64,000 bases of DNA from Lysobacterales bacterium (GCA_013001885.1 JABDLD010000027.1:1-64000), one strand, 5' to 3'. Positions 1 through 10,683 are shown, counted from the first letter of the stretch. Numbers and translations are program-made. The notes: a model not told the origin generated them from the letters alone.

Positions 1-143
1 TGGAGATGGTGATGCCGGGCGATAACGTGCAGATGCAGGTTGCGCTGATTGCGCCGATCGCAATGGAAGAAGGTCTGCGTTTCGCCATTCGCGAAGGCGG
101 CCGGACCGTTGGCGCCGGCGTGGTTGCCAAGATCCACGAGTAA
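1..143 (+). CDS. tuf: Elongation factor Tu, C-terminal end (partial)
   Basis: The reading frame that starts at base 3 and stops with TAA at 141-143 encodes the last 46 residues of EF-Tu, the GTPase that brings aminoacyl-tRNA to the ribosome. The tail reads through [19 protein letters not shown], the conserved end of domain III, and finishes in AKIHE. The gene begins outside the window. It lies 23 bases before rpsJ, the usual place of one tuf copy at the head of the S10 operon. Confidence 0.97.
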   Translation, partial: EMVMPGDNVQMQVALIAPIAMEEGLRFAIREGGRTVGAGVVAKIHE

Positions 144-166
144 ACAAGCAAAGCGAGTAAACGAAA

Positions 167-478
167 ATGGCTGAACAGAGAATTCGCATCCGGCTGAAGG
201 CATTCGATCATCGACTGATCGATCGTTCGGCTTCGGAAATCGTGGAAACCGCCAAACGGACGGGCGCCCAGGTGTTGGGCCCGATACCTTTGCCCACGAA
301 AATTGAGCGACATACCGTATTGATCTCGCCGCATGTGAACAAGGATGCGCGTGATCAGTATGAAACCCGCACTCATAAGCGCCTGATGGATATCGTGGAT
401 CCCAATGACAAGACCGTGGATGCACTGATGAAGCTGGACCTCGCTGCTGGTGTAGACGTACAGATCAAGCTGTACTGA
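167..478 (+). CDS. rpsJ: 30S ribosomal protein S10
   Basis: A full-length 103-residue S10, first gene of the S10 operon, follows tuf. S10 is a head protein of the small subunit and, with NusB, part of antitermination complexes. The sequence carries the family stretch [13 protein letters not shown] near the start, [18 protein letters not shown], and the loop [12 protein letters not shown]; the length equals that of E. coli S10. No promoter was recognised in the 23-base gap after tuf, so read-through from tuf is likely. Confidence 0.98.
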   Translation: MAEQRIRIRLKAFDHRLIDRSASEIVETAKRTGAQVLGPIPLPTKIERHTVLISPHVNKDARDQYETRTHKRLMDIVDPNDKTVDALMKLDLAAGVDVQIKLY

Positions 479-510
479 CAGCTGGCAACTACCGGATATA
501 AGGCAGAAAA

Positions 511-1149
511 ATGAAGATTGGATTAATTGGACGCAAGCGTGGCATGACCCGCGTTTTCACCGAGCAGGGCAACAGTGTCCCCGTGACGGTTATCGAGGTC
601 AGCCCGAATCGCGTTACCCAGGTCAAAAATGAAGAGTCCGACGGGTATCGGTCCGTTCAGGTCACCATCGGCCAGCGCCGTGCAAGCCTGGTCAACAAGC
701 CGGTAGCCGGCCATTACGCCAAAGCCGGCGTTGAGGCTGGCGAGGGTTTATGGGAAATGCGCCTGCCGGAGGGTGAAGAAGTTGAGGCCGGTTCCGAGCT
801 GACAGCAGATATGTTTGAAGCAGGTGAACTGGTCGATGTCACCGGCACGAGTAAAGGCAAAGGTTTTGCCGGAACGGTGAAACGGCATAACTTCCGCATG
901 CAGGACGCGACCCACGGTAATTCACTTGCGCATCGTGCGCCCGGCTCCATTGGCCAGTGCCAGACCCCGGGGCGCGTGTTCAAGGGCAAGAAAATGGCTG
1001 GTCACATGGGTGATGAGCGCGTGACGACCCAGAATCTGGAAGTCGTTCGCGTCGATACCGAGCGGAATCTTCTGCTTATCAAGGGAGCAGTGCCCGGCGC
1101 AGCCGGCGGCGCCGTGATGGTCCGTCCTTCAGTGAAGGCGCTTTCTTGA
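511..1149 (+). CDS. rplC: 50S ribosomal protein L3
   Basis: A 212-residue L3, one of the first proteins to bind 23S rRNA, has its long finger reaching towards the peptidyl transferase centre. The start [16 protein letters not shown] is characteristic, as is [13 protein letters not shown] near residue 115. The segment [20 protein letters not shown] contains the glutamine that PrmB methylates in E. coli. An AAGG-type site (ataAGGcag) lies before the ATG. It ends 20 bases before the likely rplD start. Confidence 0.98.
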   Translation: MKIGLIGRKRGMTRVFTEQGNSVPVTVIEVSPNRVTQVKNEESDGYRSVQVTIGQRRASLVNKPVAGHYAKAGVEAGEGLWEMRLPEGEEVEAGSELTADMFEAGELVDVTGTSKGKGFAGTVKRHNFRMQDATHGNSLAHRAPGSIGQCQTPGRVFKGKKMAGHMGDERVTTQNLEVVRVDTERNLLLIKGAVPGAAGGAVMVRPSVKALS

Positions 1150-1169
1150 GGATTGATGGAGAAATGACC

Positions 1170-1772
1170 ATGCAACTCACAGTAGCAGGCGGAAAAGACA
1201 TCAAGGTGTCTGAAGCCACTTTCGGGCGCGAGTTTTCCGAAGCTCTCGTTCACCAGGTCGTGACAGCGTACCTCGCAGGCGGCCGGGCCGGAACGAAAGC
1301 ACACAAAAACCGGTCGGCGGCAAGCGGCGGCGGCAAGAAGCCATGGCGTCAAAAAGGCACCGGGCGTGCTCGCGTCGGAACGATCCGCAGCCCCATCTGG
1401 CGCGGCGGTGGTAAAACATTCGCAGCAACGCCGCAGGATCACTCACAAAAAGTGAACCGTAAAATGTATCGCGGCGCGATCCAGGCCATTCTTTCAGAGT
1501 TGGTGCGCCAGGGCCGTCTGGTCGTGGTTGACTCGCTCGAGCTCAAAGAGCCGAGCACTGCAGCATTGAAAGCAGAGCTGGCCGGGCTCGATTTCGAGCA
1601 GGGTCTGATCGTTACCCATGAACTGGATGAAAATGTTTATTTGTCTTCCAGGAACTTGCCGGGTGTCTACACCGTGGATGTGTCCGGAATCGATCCGGTA
1701 AGCCTCGTGGCTGCCGATAAAGTGATCATGACTGTCGAAGCAGTCAATAAGGTCCAGGAGTGGTTGGGATGA
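1170..1772 (+). CDS. rplD: 50S ribosomal protein L4
   Basis: A 200-residue L4. In E. coli this protein also represses its own S10 operon through the leader RNA; that leader is not in this window. The conserved loop [13 protein letters not shown] lies near residues 60-72 and SPIWRGGG follows. The open frame extends up to 1146, but I chose ATG 1170 because a GGAGA element at 1158-1162 is well spaced from it and the protein then begins like E. coli L4. An alternative ATG two codons upstream (1164) lies too close to that element. The stop overlaps the rplW start. Confidence 0.96.
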   Translation: MQLTVAGGKDIKVSEATFGREFSEALVHQVVTAYLAGGRAGTKAHKNRSAASGGGKKPWRQKGTGRARVGTIRSPIWRGGGKTFAATPQDHSQKVNRKMYRGAIQAILSELVRQGRLVVVDSLELKEPSTAALKAELAGLDFEQGLIVTHELDENVYLSSRNLPGVYTVDVSGIDPVSLVAADKVIMTVEAVNKVQEWLG

Positions 1773-2071
1773 ACAACAACCGTTTATACCAGGTATTGCT
1801 TTCACCGCGCGTCACTGAGAAAACGACGCTCGTGGGAGAGAACAGCAACCAGTATGTATTTCACGTGGTCCCCGACGCCAGGAAGTCTGAGGTCAAGGGA
1901 GCAGTGGAACTGCTGTTCGACGTAAATGTGGAAGCAGTCCGTATCGTCAACGTGAAGGGTAAAACCAAGTCTTTTCGCATGCGCCCCGGTAAGCGCAGCG
2001 ACTGGAAAAAGGCTTACGTTCGCGTGCAGGAAGGTCAGGTCATCGACTTCCTGGGCGGGGAAACAGTTTAA
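1769..2071 (+). CDS. rplW: 50S ribosomal protein L23
   Basis: A 100-residue L23, located at the polypeptide exit tunnel where trigger factor and SRP dock. Its start is set at ATG 1769, which overlaps the rplD stop as ATGA and has AGGAG at 1756-1760 eight bases upstream; an in-frame GTG at 1760 is a less likely start. The family segment SPRVTEKTT occurs near residue 11 and [10 protein letters not shown] near residue 77. The overlap suggests translational coupling to L4. Confidence 0.96.
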   Translation: MNNNRLYQVLLSPRVTEKTTLVGENSNQYVFHVVPDARKSEVKGAVELLFDVNVEAVRIVNVKGKTKSFRMRPGKRSDWKKAYVRVQEGQVIDFLGGETV

Positions 2072-2083
2072 GGACAAATAGTC

Positions 2084-2911
2084 ATGGCAATTGTTAAGGC
2101 AAAACCAACATCGCCAGGACGCCGAGGTGTCGTTCAGGTAAAGCATCCGCACTTGCACAAAGGTGCGCCTTACTCTGGACTGGTGGAAAAGAAATCCAAA
2201 TCCGGTGGACGTAACAATACCGGCAGGATTACCACGCGCCATCGCGGCGGCGGCCACAAACAACACTATCGCGTCATCGATTTCAAGCGGGACAAGGACG
2301 GAATCGTAGGTCAGGTGGAGCGGATCGAATACGATCCTAACCGCAGTGCCCATATCGCCCTGGTGCTTTATGGTGACGGCGAGCGCCGTTACATCATTGC
2401 GCCGAAAGGCCTGCGTTCAGGCGACAAGGTTTTGAGCGGCCGGGAGGCTGCAATCAAGCCGGGTAACTGCCTGCCGCTGCGTAATATCCCGATGGGCTCT
2501 GTCGTTCACTGCGTCGAAATGAAGCCCGGTAAAGGGGCCCAGTTGGCCCGTAGCGCCGGCGCCGCGGTCCAGTTGGTTGCTCGTGAAGGCCATTATGCAA
2601 CTCTCAGGTTGCGTTCCGGTGAAATGCGCAAGGTCCCGTCTCGCTGCCGCGCCACCATCGGTGAGGTATCGAATTCGGAACATAATCTCGAGAAGCTGGG
2701 TAAAGCCGGCGCCAAGCGCTGGAGAGGTGTTCGCCCGACCGTTCGCGGTGTGGCGATGAACCCGGTCGATCACCCGCACGGCGGTGGCGAAGGCCGCACG
2801 TCAGGCGGACGTCACCCGGTCACACCCTGGGGTGTCCCGACCAAGGGATACAAAACCCGCAAGAACAAAACTACGGACAAGTTCATTGTTCGTAAGCGTT
2901 CAGGTAAATAA
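2084..2911 (+). CDS. rplB: 50S ribosomal protein L2
   Basis: A 275-residue L2, a primary 23S rRNA binder needed for subunit joining and peptidyl transfer. The RNA-binding part includes [22 protein letters not shown] near residues 43-64, and the C-terminal part includes the invariant [13 protein letters not shown] near residue 225, whose histidine is essential in E. coli. Length matches the family (273-276). The gap from rplW is 12 bases. Confidence 0.98.
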   Translation: MAIVKAKPTSPGRRGVVQVKHPHLHKGAPYSGLVEKKSKSGGRNNTGRITTRHRGGGHKQHYRVIDFKRDKDGIVGQVERIEYDPNRSAHIALVLYGDGERRYIIAPKGLRSGDKVLSGREAAIKPGNCLPLRNIPMGSVVHCVEMKPGKGAQLARSAGAAVQLVAREGHYATLRLRSGEMRKVPSRCRATIGEVSNSEHNLEKLGKAGAKRWRGVRPTVRGVAMNPVDHPHGGGEGRTSGGRHPVTPWGVPTKGYKTRKNKTTDKFIVRKRSGK

Positions 2912-2922
2912 CAGGTACTGCT

Positions 2923-3195
2923 ATGCCACGTTCGATTAAAAAAGGCCCGTTCGTTGATCACCACCTGATGAAAAAGGTGAGCGATTCCCTGGCAACGAAT
3001 AACAAGCGACCGATCAAGACCTGGTCACGCCGTTCCATGATCCTTCCGGATATGGTTGGCTTGACCATCGCAGTCCATAACGGACGCCAGCACGTGCCGA
3101 TTCTGATCAGCGATCAGATGATCGGACACAAGCTGGGTGAATTCGCGGCAACCCGGACCTTCAGGGGTCATTCGGGTGACCGCAAAACGAAGTAG
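2923..3195 (+). CDS. rpsS: 30S ribosomal protein S19
   Basis: A 90-residue S19, a head protein that forms inter-subunit bridges and contacts S13. The start [14 protein letters not shown] and the later [16 protein letters not shown] are diagnostic. It lies 11 bases after rplB and 8 bases before rplV. Length agrees with the family (about 92). Confidence 0.98.
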   Translation: MPRSIKKGPFVDHHLMKKVSDSLATNNKRPIKTWSRRSMILPDMVGLTIAVHNGRQHVPILISDQMIGHKLGEFAATRTFRGHSGDRKTK

Positions 3196-3203
3196 GTGTT
3201 GCC

Positions 3204-3551
3204 ATGCAAGCGACTGCACGACTGAAAAACGCGCGTATTTCCGCGCAGAAGGTTCGCCTGGTAGCTGATCAGGTCAGGGGATTGCCGGTTGAAAAAGCCG
3301 AGCAAATCCTGGCTTTCAGCCCCAAGAAGGCCGCGCATATCGTCAAGAAAGTGCTGCTCTCGGCCATTGCGAACGCAGAACATAACGAAGGCGCTGATAT
3401 CGACGAGTTGAAGGTCAGCAAGATCATGGTTGACGAAGGTCCGACGATGAAGCGCGGCCGCGCCAGAGCAAAGGGGCGTGGAACTCAAATTCTGAAAAGG
3501 AACAGTCACATCACCGTGACCGTCGCCGACGAAAATACGGGACAAGCATAA
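3204..3551 (+). CDS. rplV: 50S ribosomal protein L22
   Basis: A 115-residue L22. Its long beta-hairpin lines the exit tunnel and, in other species, deletions there give macrolide resistance. The segment [14 protein letters not shown] near residue 13 and the hairpin region [18 protein letters not shown] near residues 83-100 are intact, so no known resistance deletion is visible. Its last base is shared with the start of rpsC (TAATG). Confidence 0.98.
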   Translation: MQATARLKNARISAQKVRLVADQVRGLPVEKAEQILAFSPKKAAHIVKKVLLSAIANAEHNEGADIDELKVSKIMVDEGPTMKRGRARAKGRGTQILKRNSHITVTVADENTGQA

Positions 3552-4228
3552 TGGGTCAGAAGGTACATCCAACAGGAATTCGCCTTGGTATCGCCAAGGA
3601 CTGGAATTCAACCTGGTTCGCAGAGAAGGGCGACTATGCCGAGTTATTGAACTCGGACCTGAAGGTTCGTGAATACCTGCAGAAGCGCCTTGCGCAGGCG
3701 GCCGTGAGCCGGATTCAGATCGAGCGGCCCGCAAAGTCCGCACGCATCACGATCCACACGGCGCGGCCCGGCATTGTGATCGGTAAGAAAGGCGAGGACA
3801 TCGAGCGTCTGCGCCGGGATGTCAGCGCAATGATGGGTGTTCCGACTCATATCACGGTTCAGGAAATACGTAAGCCTGAACTCGATGCGCAGCTGGTTGC
3901 CGAGGGCATTTCCCAGCAACTCGAGCGCCGCATCATGTTCCGCCGCGCAATGAAGCGGGCCGTGGGAAACTCGATGCGCCTGGGCGCACTGGGTATCAAG
4001 GTGTGTGTATCGGGCCGTTTGAACGGTGCGGATATTGCCCGCAGCGAGTGGTATCGCGAAGGCCGTGTGCCTCTGCACACTCTGAGGGCCGATGTGGATT
4101 ACGGCTTTGTAGAGGCGCAGACCACTTATGGAGTGCTGGGTGTGAAGGTCTGGATTTACAAGGGCGAGGTATTCGACCTGTACGGGACCGAAGGTGAAGA
4201 TAAGCGCAACCAGGCGGTTGCCAGCTAG
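3551..4228 (+). CDS. rpsC: 30S ribosomal protein S3
   Basis: A 225-residue S3, part of the mRNA entry site and its helicase activity. It begins [14 protein letters not shown]. The KH domain is shown by [15 protein letters not shown] near residues 74-88, and the C-terminal S3 domain includes [22 protein letters not shown] in pieces around residues 155-176. The start overlaps the stop of rplV by one base, which suggests coupling. Confidence 0.98.
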   Translation: MGQKVHPTGIRLGIAKDWNSTWFAEKGDYAELLNSDLKVREYLQKRLAQAAVSRIQIERPAKSARITIHTARPGIVIGKKGEDIERLRRDVSAMMGVPTHITVQEIRKPELDAQLVAEGISQQLERRIMFRRAMKRAVGNSMRLGALGIKVCVSGRLNGADIARSEWYREGRVPLHTLRADVDYGFVEAQTTYGVLGVKVWIYKGEVFDLYGTEGEDKRNQAVAS

Positions 4229-4239
4229 GAGACAGAGAA

Positions 4240-4653
4240 ATGCTGCAGCCCAAACGTACAAAATTCAGAAAGCAGCAGAAAGGCCGTAACCGCGGTCTGG
4301 CGCAGGTCGGTAACCGCGTCAGTTTTGGTGAATACGGCCTGAAAGCGACGACGCGCGGGTTCATTACTGCCCGTCAGATCGAAGCCGCTCGTCGCGCCAT
4401 TACGCGTTACGTGAAACGTGGCGGCAAGCTGTGGATCCGTGTCTTTCCGGACAAGCCGATTACCAAGAAGCCGGTTGAAGTCCGCATGGGTAAAGGCAAG
4501 GGTAATGTCGAATACTGGGTAGCCCCGATCCAGCCCGGTCGCGTGTTGTATGAAATCCAGGGTGTGACTGAAGATCAGGCCCGGGAAGCATTCAGACTTG
4601 CGTCGGCCAAGCTGTCGGTTGGTACCACTTTCGTGAAGAGGTCGGTGTTGTGA
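4240..4653 (+). CDS. rplP: 50S ribosomal protein L16
   Basis: A 137-residue L16, located at the base of the central protuberance near the A-site tRNA. It begins [19 protein letters not shown]. The segment [10 protein letters not shown] and the motif [19 protein letters not shown] identify it; the arginine hydroxylated by YcfD/RoxA in E. coli lies in this region. AGGAGA precedes the ATG. The stop overlaps rpmC. Confidence 0.98.
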   Translation: MLQPKRTKFRKQQKGRNRGLAQVGNRVSFGEYGLKATTRGFITARQIEAARRAITRYVKRGGKLWIRVFPDKPITKKPVEVRMGKGKGNVEYWVAPIQPGRVLYEIQGVTEDQAREAFRLASAKLSVGTTFVKRSVL

Positions 4654-4856
4654 TGAACGTGCAAGATATGAGAGAGAAGAAGGAAAACGAACTCCGTGAA
4701 GAGCTTAGCGGCCTGTTGCGGGAGCAGTTCAACCTGCGGATGCAACGAGGCATTGGCCAGTTGGCGACGCCGCACGACCTTCGCCGGGTCCGCAAAGACA
4801 TTGCGCGCGTGAAAACCGTATTGAACGAAAAAAAGAAGGATAGCAAAGCATCATGA
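4653..4856 (+). CDS. rpmC: 50S ribosomal protein L29
   Basis: A 67-residue L29, an exit-tunnel rim protein next to L23. The pattern [25 protein letters not shown], read in pieces, matches the family's second helix. I set the start at ATG 4653, overlapping the rplP stop (TGATG); a GTG one codon upstream is possible. The stop overlaps the rpsQ start as ATGA. Confidence 0.93.
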   Translation: MNVQDMREKKENELREELSGLLREQFNLRMQRGIGQLATPHDLRRVRKDIARVKTVLNEKKKDSKAS

Positions 4857-5113
4857 GCACGACGGAAGCAGTAAAAAACACCAAGACGGGTCGCGTAACG
4901 AGCAACAAGGCCAACAAGACGGTTACCGTGAAGCTGGTGCGCCAGGTGAAACATCCGCTTTACGGCAAATACATCAAGCGCTCGACTAAAGTGCATGCGC
5001 ATGATGAAGAAAACAGCTGTGGCGAAGGCGACCTGGTGAAGATATCGGAATGCCGTCCGCTCTCCAAGACGAAGAGCTGGCGGGTAGTGGAAATTTTGGA
5101 GCGCGCCAAGTAA
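4853..5113 (+). CDS. rpsQ: 30S ribosomal protein S17
   Basis: An 86-residue S17, an OB-fold primary 16S rRNA binder and last gene of the S10 operon. The pattern [14 protein letters not shown] near residues 13-26, then [12 protein letters not shown] and the late [13 protein letters not shown], identify it. The ATG overlaps the rpmC stop. The 41 bases to rplN, where the spc operon begins, contain a small GGCC inverted repeat but no convincing promoter. Confidence 0.98.
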   Translation: MSTTEAVKNTKTGRVTSNKANKTVTVKLVRQVKHPLYGKYIKRSTKVHAHDEENSCGEGDLVKISECRPLSKTKSWRVVEILERAK

Positions 5114-5154
5114 GGCCACGGGCCTGAAGATGAGCGTAGCAGAGGACATCAACG

Positions 5155-5523
5155 ATGATTCAGATGCAAAGCATGCTTTCAGCCGCCGACAACAGCGGTG
5201 CGCGCCGGGTTCAGTGCATCAAGGTGCTGGGCGGTTCCAAGCGCCGTTACGCACGGATTGGCGACGTGATTAAAGTCACGGTGAAAGAAGCCATTCCACG
5301 CGGCAAGGTAAAGAAAGGTGAAGTTTACAACGCGGTGGTTGTGCGGACCCGTTCAGGTGTGCGGCGTGGAGACGGTTCTCTGATCCGCTTTGACGGAAAC
5401 GCAGCCGTGTTGCTCGACGCCAAGCATGAACCCATTGGTACCCGTATTTTCGGGCCTGTGACCCGTGAGCTGCGCTCAGAGCGGTTCATGAAAATTGTCT
5501 CGCTGGCACCAGAAGTACTGTAG
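5155..5523 (+). CDS. rplN: 50S ribosomal protein L14
   Basis: A 122-residue L14, first gene of the spc operon. L14 forms an inter-subunit bridge and is the docking site of the silencing factor RsfS. The start [19 protein letters not shown] and the core [20 protein letters not shown] (residues about 37-56) are diagnostic. Length equals E. coli L14 minus one. Confidence 0.98.
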   Translation: MIQMQSMLSAADNSGARRVQCIKVLGGSKRRYARIGDVIKVTVKEAIPRGKVKKGEVYNAVVVRTRSGVRRGDGSLIRFDGNAAVLLDAKHEPIGTRIFGPVTRELRSERFMKIVSLAPEVL

Positions 5524-5540
5524 GCGGGGAGAGAAGAGAG

Positions 5541-5858
5541 ATGAAGCGAATTCACAAAGGTGACGAAGTAGTCGTTACAACCGGCCGCAGTAAAGGTCAG
5601 CGGGGACACGTACTGCGTGTCGTCGACGACAATAAACTGCTGGTCGAAAACGTAAACATGGTGAAGAAACACCAGAAGCCCAACCCGGCACTTAACCAGG
5701 CCGGCGGAATCGTGGAAAAAGAATCACCGATTCATATTTCCAACGTTGCTTTGTATAACCCCGGTACCGGTAAAGGTGACCGTGTGTCATTCAAGACTCT
5801 TGATGACGGCCGGAAAGTGCGTATTTTCAATTCCACCGGCGAAGCAGTGGATATTTAA
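5541..5858 (+). CDS. rplX: 50S ribosomal protein L24
   Basis: A 105-residue L24, an assembly-initiating 23S binder with a KOW motif. The segment [20 protein letters not shown] near residues 6-25 is the KOW region, followed by [28 protein letters not shown] before the ATG acts as ribosome binding site. It ends 10 bases before rplE. Confidence 0.98.
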   Translation: MKRIHKGDEVVVTTGRSKGQRGHVLRVVDDNKLLVENVNMVKKHQKPNPALNQAGGIVEKESPIHISNVALYNPGTGKGDRVSFKTLDDGRKVRIFNSTGEAVDI

Positions 5859-5868
5859 GGATCGTCAG

Positions 5869-6411
5869 ATGGCCAGATTACAGACATTTTATAAAGACAC
5901 CGTGGTGCCTCAGCTGATGGAAAAATTCAGCTATTCCAACGTCATGGAAGTACCTAAGGTGACCAAGATCACGCTGAATATGGGTGTGGGTGAAGCCGTG
6001 GGTGACAAGAAGGTAATGGATCGCGCGGTGGGTGATATGACCGCCATCGCGGGACAGAAGCCCATTGTCAACAATGCGCGCAAGTCCGTTGCCAGCTTCA
6101 AAATCCGTGATGGATGGCCGGTTGGGTGCAAAGTGACCCTGCGGCGGGAGAAGATGTACGAATTCCTCGATCGCCTGGTGAACATCGCGATCCCGCGCGT
6201 ACGCGACTTCCGGGGTTTGAACCGGAAATCATTTGACGGCCGCGGCAATTACAGCATGGGCGTCAAGGAACAGATCATGTTCCCTGAAATCGACTACGAT
6301 CAAATCGATGTGATCCGTGGCATGGATATCACGATCACCACCACGGCCAAGAACGATGAGGAAGCGCTGGCGTTATTGCAGGCGTTCAACTTTCCGTTTA
6401 GAGAGAGATAA
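5869..6411 (+). CDS. rplE: 50S ribosomal protein L5
   Basis: A 180-residue L5 (E. coli 179) that binds 5S rRNA and contacts P-site tRNA. The open frame runs back to 5746, but that part overlaps rplX; ATG 5869 gives [20 protein letters not shown], the expected start. Conserved [12 protein letters not shown] occurs near residue 37 and [18 protein letters not shown] near residue 112. The gap to rpsN is 13 bases. Confidence 0.97.
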   Translation: MARLQTFYKDTVVPQLMEKFSYSNVMEVPKVTKITLNMGVGEAVGDKKVMDRAVGDMTAIAGQKPIVNNARKSVASFKIRDGWPVGCKVTLRREKMYEFLDRLVNIAIPRVRDFRGLNRKSFDGRGNYSMGVKEQIMFPEIDYDQIDVIRGMDITITTTAKNDEEALALLQAFNFPFRER

Positions 6412-6424
6412 CCAAGGAATCACG

Positions 6425-6730
6425 ATGGCAAAAGTATCAATGGTCAATCGCGAGAAGCGCCGCAGCAAACTGGTGGCCAAGTACGCCAAAAAGCGGGCTG
6501 AGCTCAAAGCGATTATTACAAACCCGGATGTTGGTTTCGAAGAGCAGCAGGACGCGATGTTCCGGTTGCAGAAGCTGCCCCGTGATTCGAGCCCCGTCCG
6601 GCAGCGCAATCGCTGCGCAATTTCCGGCCGCCCGCGCGGTTTCTACCGGAAATTTGGACTGGGACGTAACAAATTACGCGAAGCCGCGATGCGCGGTGAC
6701 GTGCCGGGCCTGCGCAAGGCCAGCTGGTAA
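6425..6730 (+). CDS. rpsN: 30S ribosomal protein S14 (zinc-free type)
   Basis: A 101-residue S14 of the long, zinc-independent type: the four-cysteine ribbon of short S14 is absent and only one cysteine is seen ([16 protein letters not shown]). The start [13 protein letters not shown] at ATG 6425 matches E. coli S14 in length and sequence; the open frame upstream of it overlaps rplE and is not used. AAGGAAT precedes the start. Confidence 0.97.
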   Translation: MAKVSMVNREKRRSKLVAKYAKKRAELKAIITNPDVGFEEQQDAMFRLQKLPRDSSPVRQRNRCAISGRPRGFYRKFGLGRNKLREAAMRGDVPGLRKASW

Positions 6731-6744
6731 AGAGGAAGAATATC

Positions 6745-7140
6745 ATGAGCATGAGCGACCCGATTTCGGACATGCTGACGCGGATTCGTAACGCGCAAGC
6801 GGTGCAGAAAACGACAGCAACCATGCCTGCTTCAAAAGTGAAGAAGGGTATCGCCAACGTCCTGAAAGAAGAGGGCTTCATCACTGATTTCCGGGATGTC
6901 GAGTATGACGGCAAGCCCGGGCTTGAAGTGACCCTCAGGTATATGGAAGGCAAAGGCGTGATTGAAACCATGAAACGAGCCAGCCGTCCCGGTTTACGGC
7001 AGTATCGCGGCAAAGATGATTTGCCGAAGATCCTGAACGGACTGGGAATTGCCGTGATCAGCACCTCGCAGGGAATCATGACTGATGCCGCTGCCCGTGC
7101 TGCCGGGCAGGGCGGTGAAATCCTGTGCATCGTGACGTGA
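6745..7140 (+). CDS. rpsH: 30S ribosomal protein S8
   Basis: A 131-residue S8, a primary 16S rRNA binder that in E. coli represses the spc operon by binding mRNA at the L5 start. The start [18 protein letters not shown] and the C-terminal [18 protein letters not shown] are diagnostic. AGAGGAAGAA lies before the ATG. I did not try to fold the L5 start region to test for a regulatory S8 site. Confidence 0.98.
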   Translation: MSMSDPISDMLTRIRNAQAVQKTTATMPASKVKKGIANVLKEEGFITDFRDVEYDGKPGLEVTLRYMEGKGVIETMKRASRPGLRQYRGKDDLPKILNGLGIAVISTSQGIMTDAAARAAGQGGEILCIVT

Positions 7141-7165
7141 TGCTTCAGAGGATTGGGAGAACGAC

Positions 7166-7693
7166 ATGTCACGTATAGCAAAAGCCCCAATTGAGTTGCC
7201 CTCGGGCGTGGAACTCAAGGTAGAAGGCCGTTCGGTTAAAGTGAAGGGCCCGATGGGAAACCTCGACCTGAAGCTGCACCCGAACGTGAGCCTGGAACAG
7301 GAAGACAGCAACTATGTGGTGAAACCGGCCAGAAATTCGGATATTCCAATGGCAGGTACGTTTCGCTCGCTGGTCAGCAACATGGTGGACGGTGTATCGA
7401 ACGGTTTCTCCAAGACGCTGACGCTGGTTGGCGTCGGTTATCGCGCGCAGGTCCAGGGCAGCAAACTGACCCTGGCGCTGGGTTTTTCACACCCGGTTGA
7501 ATATACGGCGCCCAAAGGAATAACGATTGAAGCGCCCAGCCAGACAGAAATAGTAATCAAGGGCTGTGACAAGCAGAAAGTGGGGCAGGTTGCTTCTGAA
7601 ATCCGTGCGTTCCGTCCGCCCGAGCCATACAAAGGCAAAGGTGTTCGGTACTCAGACGAACGCGTCGTCCGCAAAGAAGCCAAGAAAGCTTAA
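7166..7693 (+). CDS. rplF: 50S ribosomal protein L6
   Basis: A 175-residue L6, which lies near the sarcin-ricin loop and EF-G site. Two L6 domains are present; the C-terminal one ends with the family signature PEPYKGKGVRYSDERVVRKE near residues 151-170. The start SRIAKAPIELPSGV is as expected. The gap to rplR is 18 bases. Confidence 0.98.
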   Translation: MSRIAKAPIELPSGVELKVEGRSVKVKGPMGNLDLKLHPNVSLEQEDSNYVVKPARNSDIPMAGTFRSLVSNMVDGVSNGFSKTLTLVGVGYRAQVQGSKLTLALGFSHPVEYTAPKGITIEAPSQTEIVIKGCDKQKVGQVASEIRAFRPPEPYKGKGVRYSDERVVRKEAKKA

Positions 7694-7711
7694 GAGAACG
7701 AGGAAATACAG

Positions 7712-8068
7712 ATGGACAAGAAAAAGGCTGCACGTTTGCGGCGGGCCAGAAAAGCTCGCGCTCACATCCGCCGTCTCGGCAGGCCCAGGCTGACGATCTT
7801 TCGCAGCGGAAAGCATATTTATGCCCAGGTAATCAGTTCGGAAGACGGAATTGTGATTGCATCGGCCTCAACGTTGCAGAAAGACGTTGTCGCGAAGCTG
7901 AAAGGCACATCCAACAGGGAAGCTGCCGCTGCAGTGGGCAAGGCTGTTGCAGAAAAAGCCGTTGAGGCTGGAATCAAGGAAGTTGCTTTCGATCGCTCGG
8001 GATATCGTTATCACGGACGGGTAAAGGAACTGGCGGATGCAGCCCGCGAAGTGGGTTTGAACTTCTAA
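7712..8068 (+). CDS. rplR: 50S ribosomal protein L18
   Basis: A 118-residue L18, which with L5 carries 5S rRNA into the large subunit. The basic N-terminus ([14 protein letters not shown]) is followed by [18 protein letters not shown] near residues 27-44 and by the C-terminal [20 protein letters not shown]. Length matches the family (117). The gap to rpsE is 54 bases. Confidence 0.98.
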   Translation: MDKKKAARLRRARKARAHIRRLGRPRLTIFRSGKHIYAQVISSEDGIVIASASTLQKDVVAKLKGTSNREAAAAVGKAVAEKAVEAGIKEVAFDRSGYRYHGRVKELADAAREVGLNF

Positions 8069-8122
8069 CGGGAATCAATTGAAATCGGGACAGGTTCTGG
8101 CCCGAAGAAACAGGTACGAAAC

Positions 8123-8650
8123 ATGGCGAATATGGATAGAGACACAGGCGATGGCCTGCTTGAAAAACTGGTAGCCGTTAACCGCGTGGCAAAAGTGGTC
8201 AAGGGCGGCCGTATTTTCGGCTTCACGGCGCTGAGCGTTGTCGGTGACGGCAACGGCAAGATTGGATTTGGTTATGGCAAGGCCCGTGAAGTGCCTGTTG
8301 CCATTCAAAAGTCCATGGAGAAAGCACGCAGAAACATGGTGACCGTGTCCTTGCGTGAAGGCACGCTGTGGCATGCGGTCAAGAGCAGCCATGCGGGTTC
8401 GCGAATCTATATGCAGCCCGCCTCTGAGGGTACCGGCGTTATCGCTGGTGGCGCCATGCGCGCCGTGCTCGAAACCGTCGGTGTGCGTGACGTACTGGCA
8501 AAGAGCGTTGGATCCAACAACCCCATTAACCTGGTGCGGGCGACGATCAAGGGGCTGCAAGCTGTTCAGAGTCCCGAATCAGTGGCCATCAAGCGTGGCA
8601 AGTCTCTCGATGAAATTATGGCCAATGTTGGCGGAGCAAACCTCGGGTAA
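8123..8650 (+). CDS. rpsE: 30S ribosomal protein S5
   Basis: A 175-residue S5, important for decoding accuracy and mRNA unwinding. The double-stranded-RNA-binding-like N domain has [20 protein letters not shown], and the C domain has [16 protein letters not shown] and [19 protein letters not shown]. The loop where spectinomycin-resistance changes occur in E. coli (around VKGGR) looks like wild type. Length is slightly above E. coli (167). Confidence 0.98.
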   Translation: MANMDRDTGDGLLEKLVAVNRVAKVVKGGRIFGFTALSVVGDGNGKIGFGYGKAREVPVAIQKSMEKARRNMVTVSLREGTLWHAVKSSHAGSRIYMQPASEGTGVIAGGAMRAVLETVGVRDVLAKSVGSNNPINLVRATIKGLQAVQSPESVAIKRGKSLDEIMANVGGANLG

Positions 8651-8656
8651 AAGACA

Positions 8657-8845
8657 ATGGCGAAAACCAAACAGATTAAAGTTACGCTGGTTCGTTCACC
8701 GATCGGATTTCAGCCAAAACACCAGGAGTGTGTTCGCGGTCTCGGCCTCAAGCGCATGCACCACACCGTCTTGTTGGAGGACACCCCCTCTGTGCGCGGC
8801 ATGGTCAACAAAATCAACTACATGGTACGAGTGGAGAAAGCCTGA
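8657..8845 (+). CDS. rpmD: 50S ribosomal protein L30
   Basis: A 62-residue L30, a peripheral large-subunit protein. It shows the family pattern [30 protein letters not shown] (in pieces, residues 9-38) and ends with a short strand [14 protein letters not shown]. It lies 6 bases after rpsE and 63 bases before rplO. Confidence 0.97.
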   Translation: MAKTKQIKVTLVRSPIGFQPKHQECVRGLGLKRMHHTVLLEDTPSVRGMVNKINYMVRVEKA

Positions 8846-8908
8846 AGCCGCCAGCCGGCCGGGTCAAACTGCGAACCGCCAATAGGATAAATTTGGGAAA
8901 GTACTGAC

Positions 8909-9340
8909 ATGAAACTAAATGAGATCAGCCCGGCAGAGGGCAGCAAGAAAAACCGTAAGCGCGTCGGTCGAGGAATCGGCTCGGGCGTTGGCAAGACAGC
9001 AGGCCGTGGCCACAAAGGTCAGAAGTCGCGTTCCGGCGGTTATCACAAGGTCGGGTTCGAGGGTGGACAGATGCCCTTGCAGCGACGCCTGCCCAAACGC
9101 GGATTCGCGTCACGGACTGCTCGATACAACGCAGAAGTGCGCCTGTATCAGCTCCAGGTCATGAAAGTCGACGAAATTGATCTGGACGTGCTGAAGGCTG
9201 AAAAAATTGTAGGCCACGACACCAAGAAAGTGAAAATCATCAATACCGGTACGCTCGAGCGGGCAATCACCGTCAAGGGCCTGGCAGTCTCCAAGGGTGC
9301 GCAGGCGGCAATCGAAGCGGCAGGAGGCAAGGTAGAGTAA
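8909..9340 (+). CDS. rplO: 50S ribosomal protein L15
   Basis: A 143-residue L15, a late-assembly protein with a long extended N-terminal tail. The glycine- and lysine-rich tail ([20 protein letters not shown], residues 14-33) and [17 protein letters not shown] are diagnostic. The TAA stop shares its last A with the ATG of secY, so the two are probably translationally coupled. Confidence 0.98.
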   Translation: MKLNEISPAEGSKKNRKRVGRGIGSGVGKTAGRGHKGQKSRSGGYHKVGFEGGQMPLQRRLPKRGFASRTARYNAEVRLYQLQVMKVDEIDLDVLKAEKIVGHDTKKVKIINTGTLERAITVKGLAVSKGAQAAIEAAGGKVE

Positions 9341-10683
9341 TGTCACGTTCCCCGTCACAGATGGCGGAAACGCTGGGCGGCCTGGGTAGGTTGACCGAGC
9401 TGCGCCAGCGTCTGCTGTTCGTGGTCGTTGCGTTGATCATCTATCGCATCGGCACGTTCATTCCCGTTCCGGGTGTCAATCCGCAGGCTTTGCTGCAGTT
9501 CATGAACTCGCAGCAAGGCACTATCGTGGATGTGTTCAACCTGTTCACCGGCGGCGCCCTCGAGAGGTTTTCTCTTTTTGCGCTGGGTGTCATGCCCTAT
9601 ATATCCGCGTCCATCATCATGCAGTTGATGAGCAGTGCGGTGCCGCAGTTGGCGCAGTTGAAGAAGGAAGGCTCCTCCGGCAGGCAGAAGATTACGCAGT
9701 ACACCCGCAACTTCACCGTTATCCTCGCGGCGATTCAGGCCGGCGGCGTCGCTTTTGCGCTGCAGGGCCAGACGGCAGTCGTGCTGGCGCCGGGTTTTGG
9801 GTTCCTGTTTACCGCCATTGTGACACTGACAGCCGGCACCATTTTTCTGATGTGGCTGGGTGAGCAGATTACGGAACGTGGCGTCGGAAACGGTATTTCA
9901 TTGATTATCTTTGCGGGCATCGTCGCGGGACTTCCCCGGGCCGTGGCCGGAACGCTGGAATTGGTCAACACCGGGCAGCTCAGTATCCCGGCAACGCTGA
10001 TTATTCTGGTGCTGATTCTGGCGGTGATTTATTTCATTGTGCGGGTTGAGCGCGGACAGCGCCGGATCACGGTAAATTATGCACAGCGCCAGGGCCGGGT
10101 CGCTTATCAGAACCAATCGACACACTTGCCGCTGAAGGTGAACATGTCCGGTGTGATCCCGGCTATTTTCGCTTCCAGTATCGTTATTTTTCCGTCTACC
10201 CTGGCAACATGGTTCAGTGGGTCGGAAGGGCTGTCATGGCTCACCGATGTTTCCGCGGCTCTGACACCAGGTAACCTGGCTTATACGATACTGTTTTCCG
10301 GGCTCATTATTTTCTTCTGTTTCTTCTATACCGCCATGGTATTCAATTCAAAAGAAACGGCAGACAACCTGAAGAAGTCCGGCGCATTTATCCCGGGAAT
10401 TCGTCCCGGACGGCAAACAGCGGATTACATTGATTTCGTGCTGACGCGGTTGACCATGGTCGGTTCCGTTTACCTGGTTGCCGTCTGTCTGTTGCCGGAT
10501 ATTTTCAGGGTTCTCTGGTCGGTGCCATTCTACTTTGGCGGCACATCGGTTCTTATCGTTGTGGTTGTCATCATGGACTTCATTGCGCAGATCCAGGCGC
10601 ACCTGATTTCACACCAGTACGACAGCCTGATGAAAAAGGCAAATCTGAAATCCTACGGCCGTTCCGGAGTGGTTCGGCGGTAG
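9340..10683 (+). CDS. secY: Preprotein translocase subunit SecY
   Basis: A 447-residue SecY, the channel of the general secretion machinery in the inner membrane. The sequence supports about ten membrane segments. Family segments include [15 protein letters not shown] near residue 40, [26 protein letters not shown] near residues 67-92 (in pieces), and [19 protein letters not shown]. Length matches E. coli (443). It is coupled to rplO by a TAATG junction and followed by rpmJ after 76 bases. Confidence 0.98.
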   Translation: MSRSPSQMAETLGGLGRLTELRQRLLFVVVALIIYRIGTFIPVPGVNPQALLQFMNSQQGTIVDVFNLFTGGALERFSLFALGVMPYISASIIMQLMSSAVPQLAQLKKEGSSGRQKITQYTRNFTVILAAIQAGGVAFALQGQTAVVLAPGFGFLFTAIVTLTAGTIFLMWLGEQITERGVGNGISLIIFAGIVAGLPRAVAGTLELVNTGQLSIPATLIILVLILAVIYFIVRVERGQRRITVNYAQRQGRVAYQNQSTHLPLKVNMSGVIPAIFASSIVIFPSTLATWFSGSEGLSWLTDVSAALTPGNLAYTILFSGLIIFFCFFYTAMVFNSKETADNLKKSGAFIPGIRPGRQTADYIDFVLTRLTMVGSVYLVAVCLLPDIFRVLWSVPFYFGGTSVLIVVVVIMDFIAQIQAHLISHQYDSLMKKANLKSYGRSGVVRR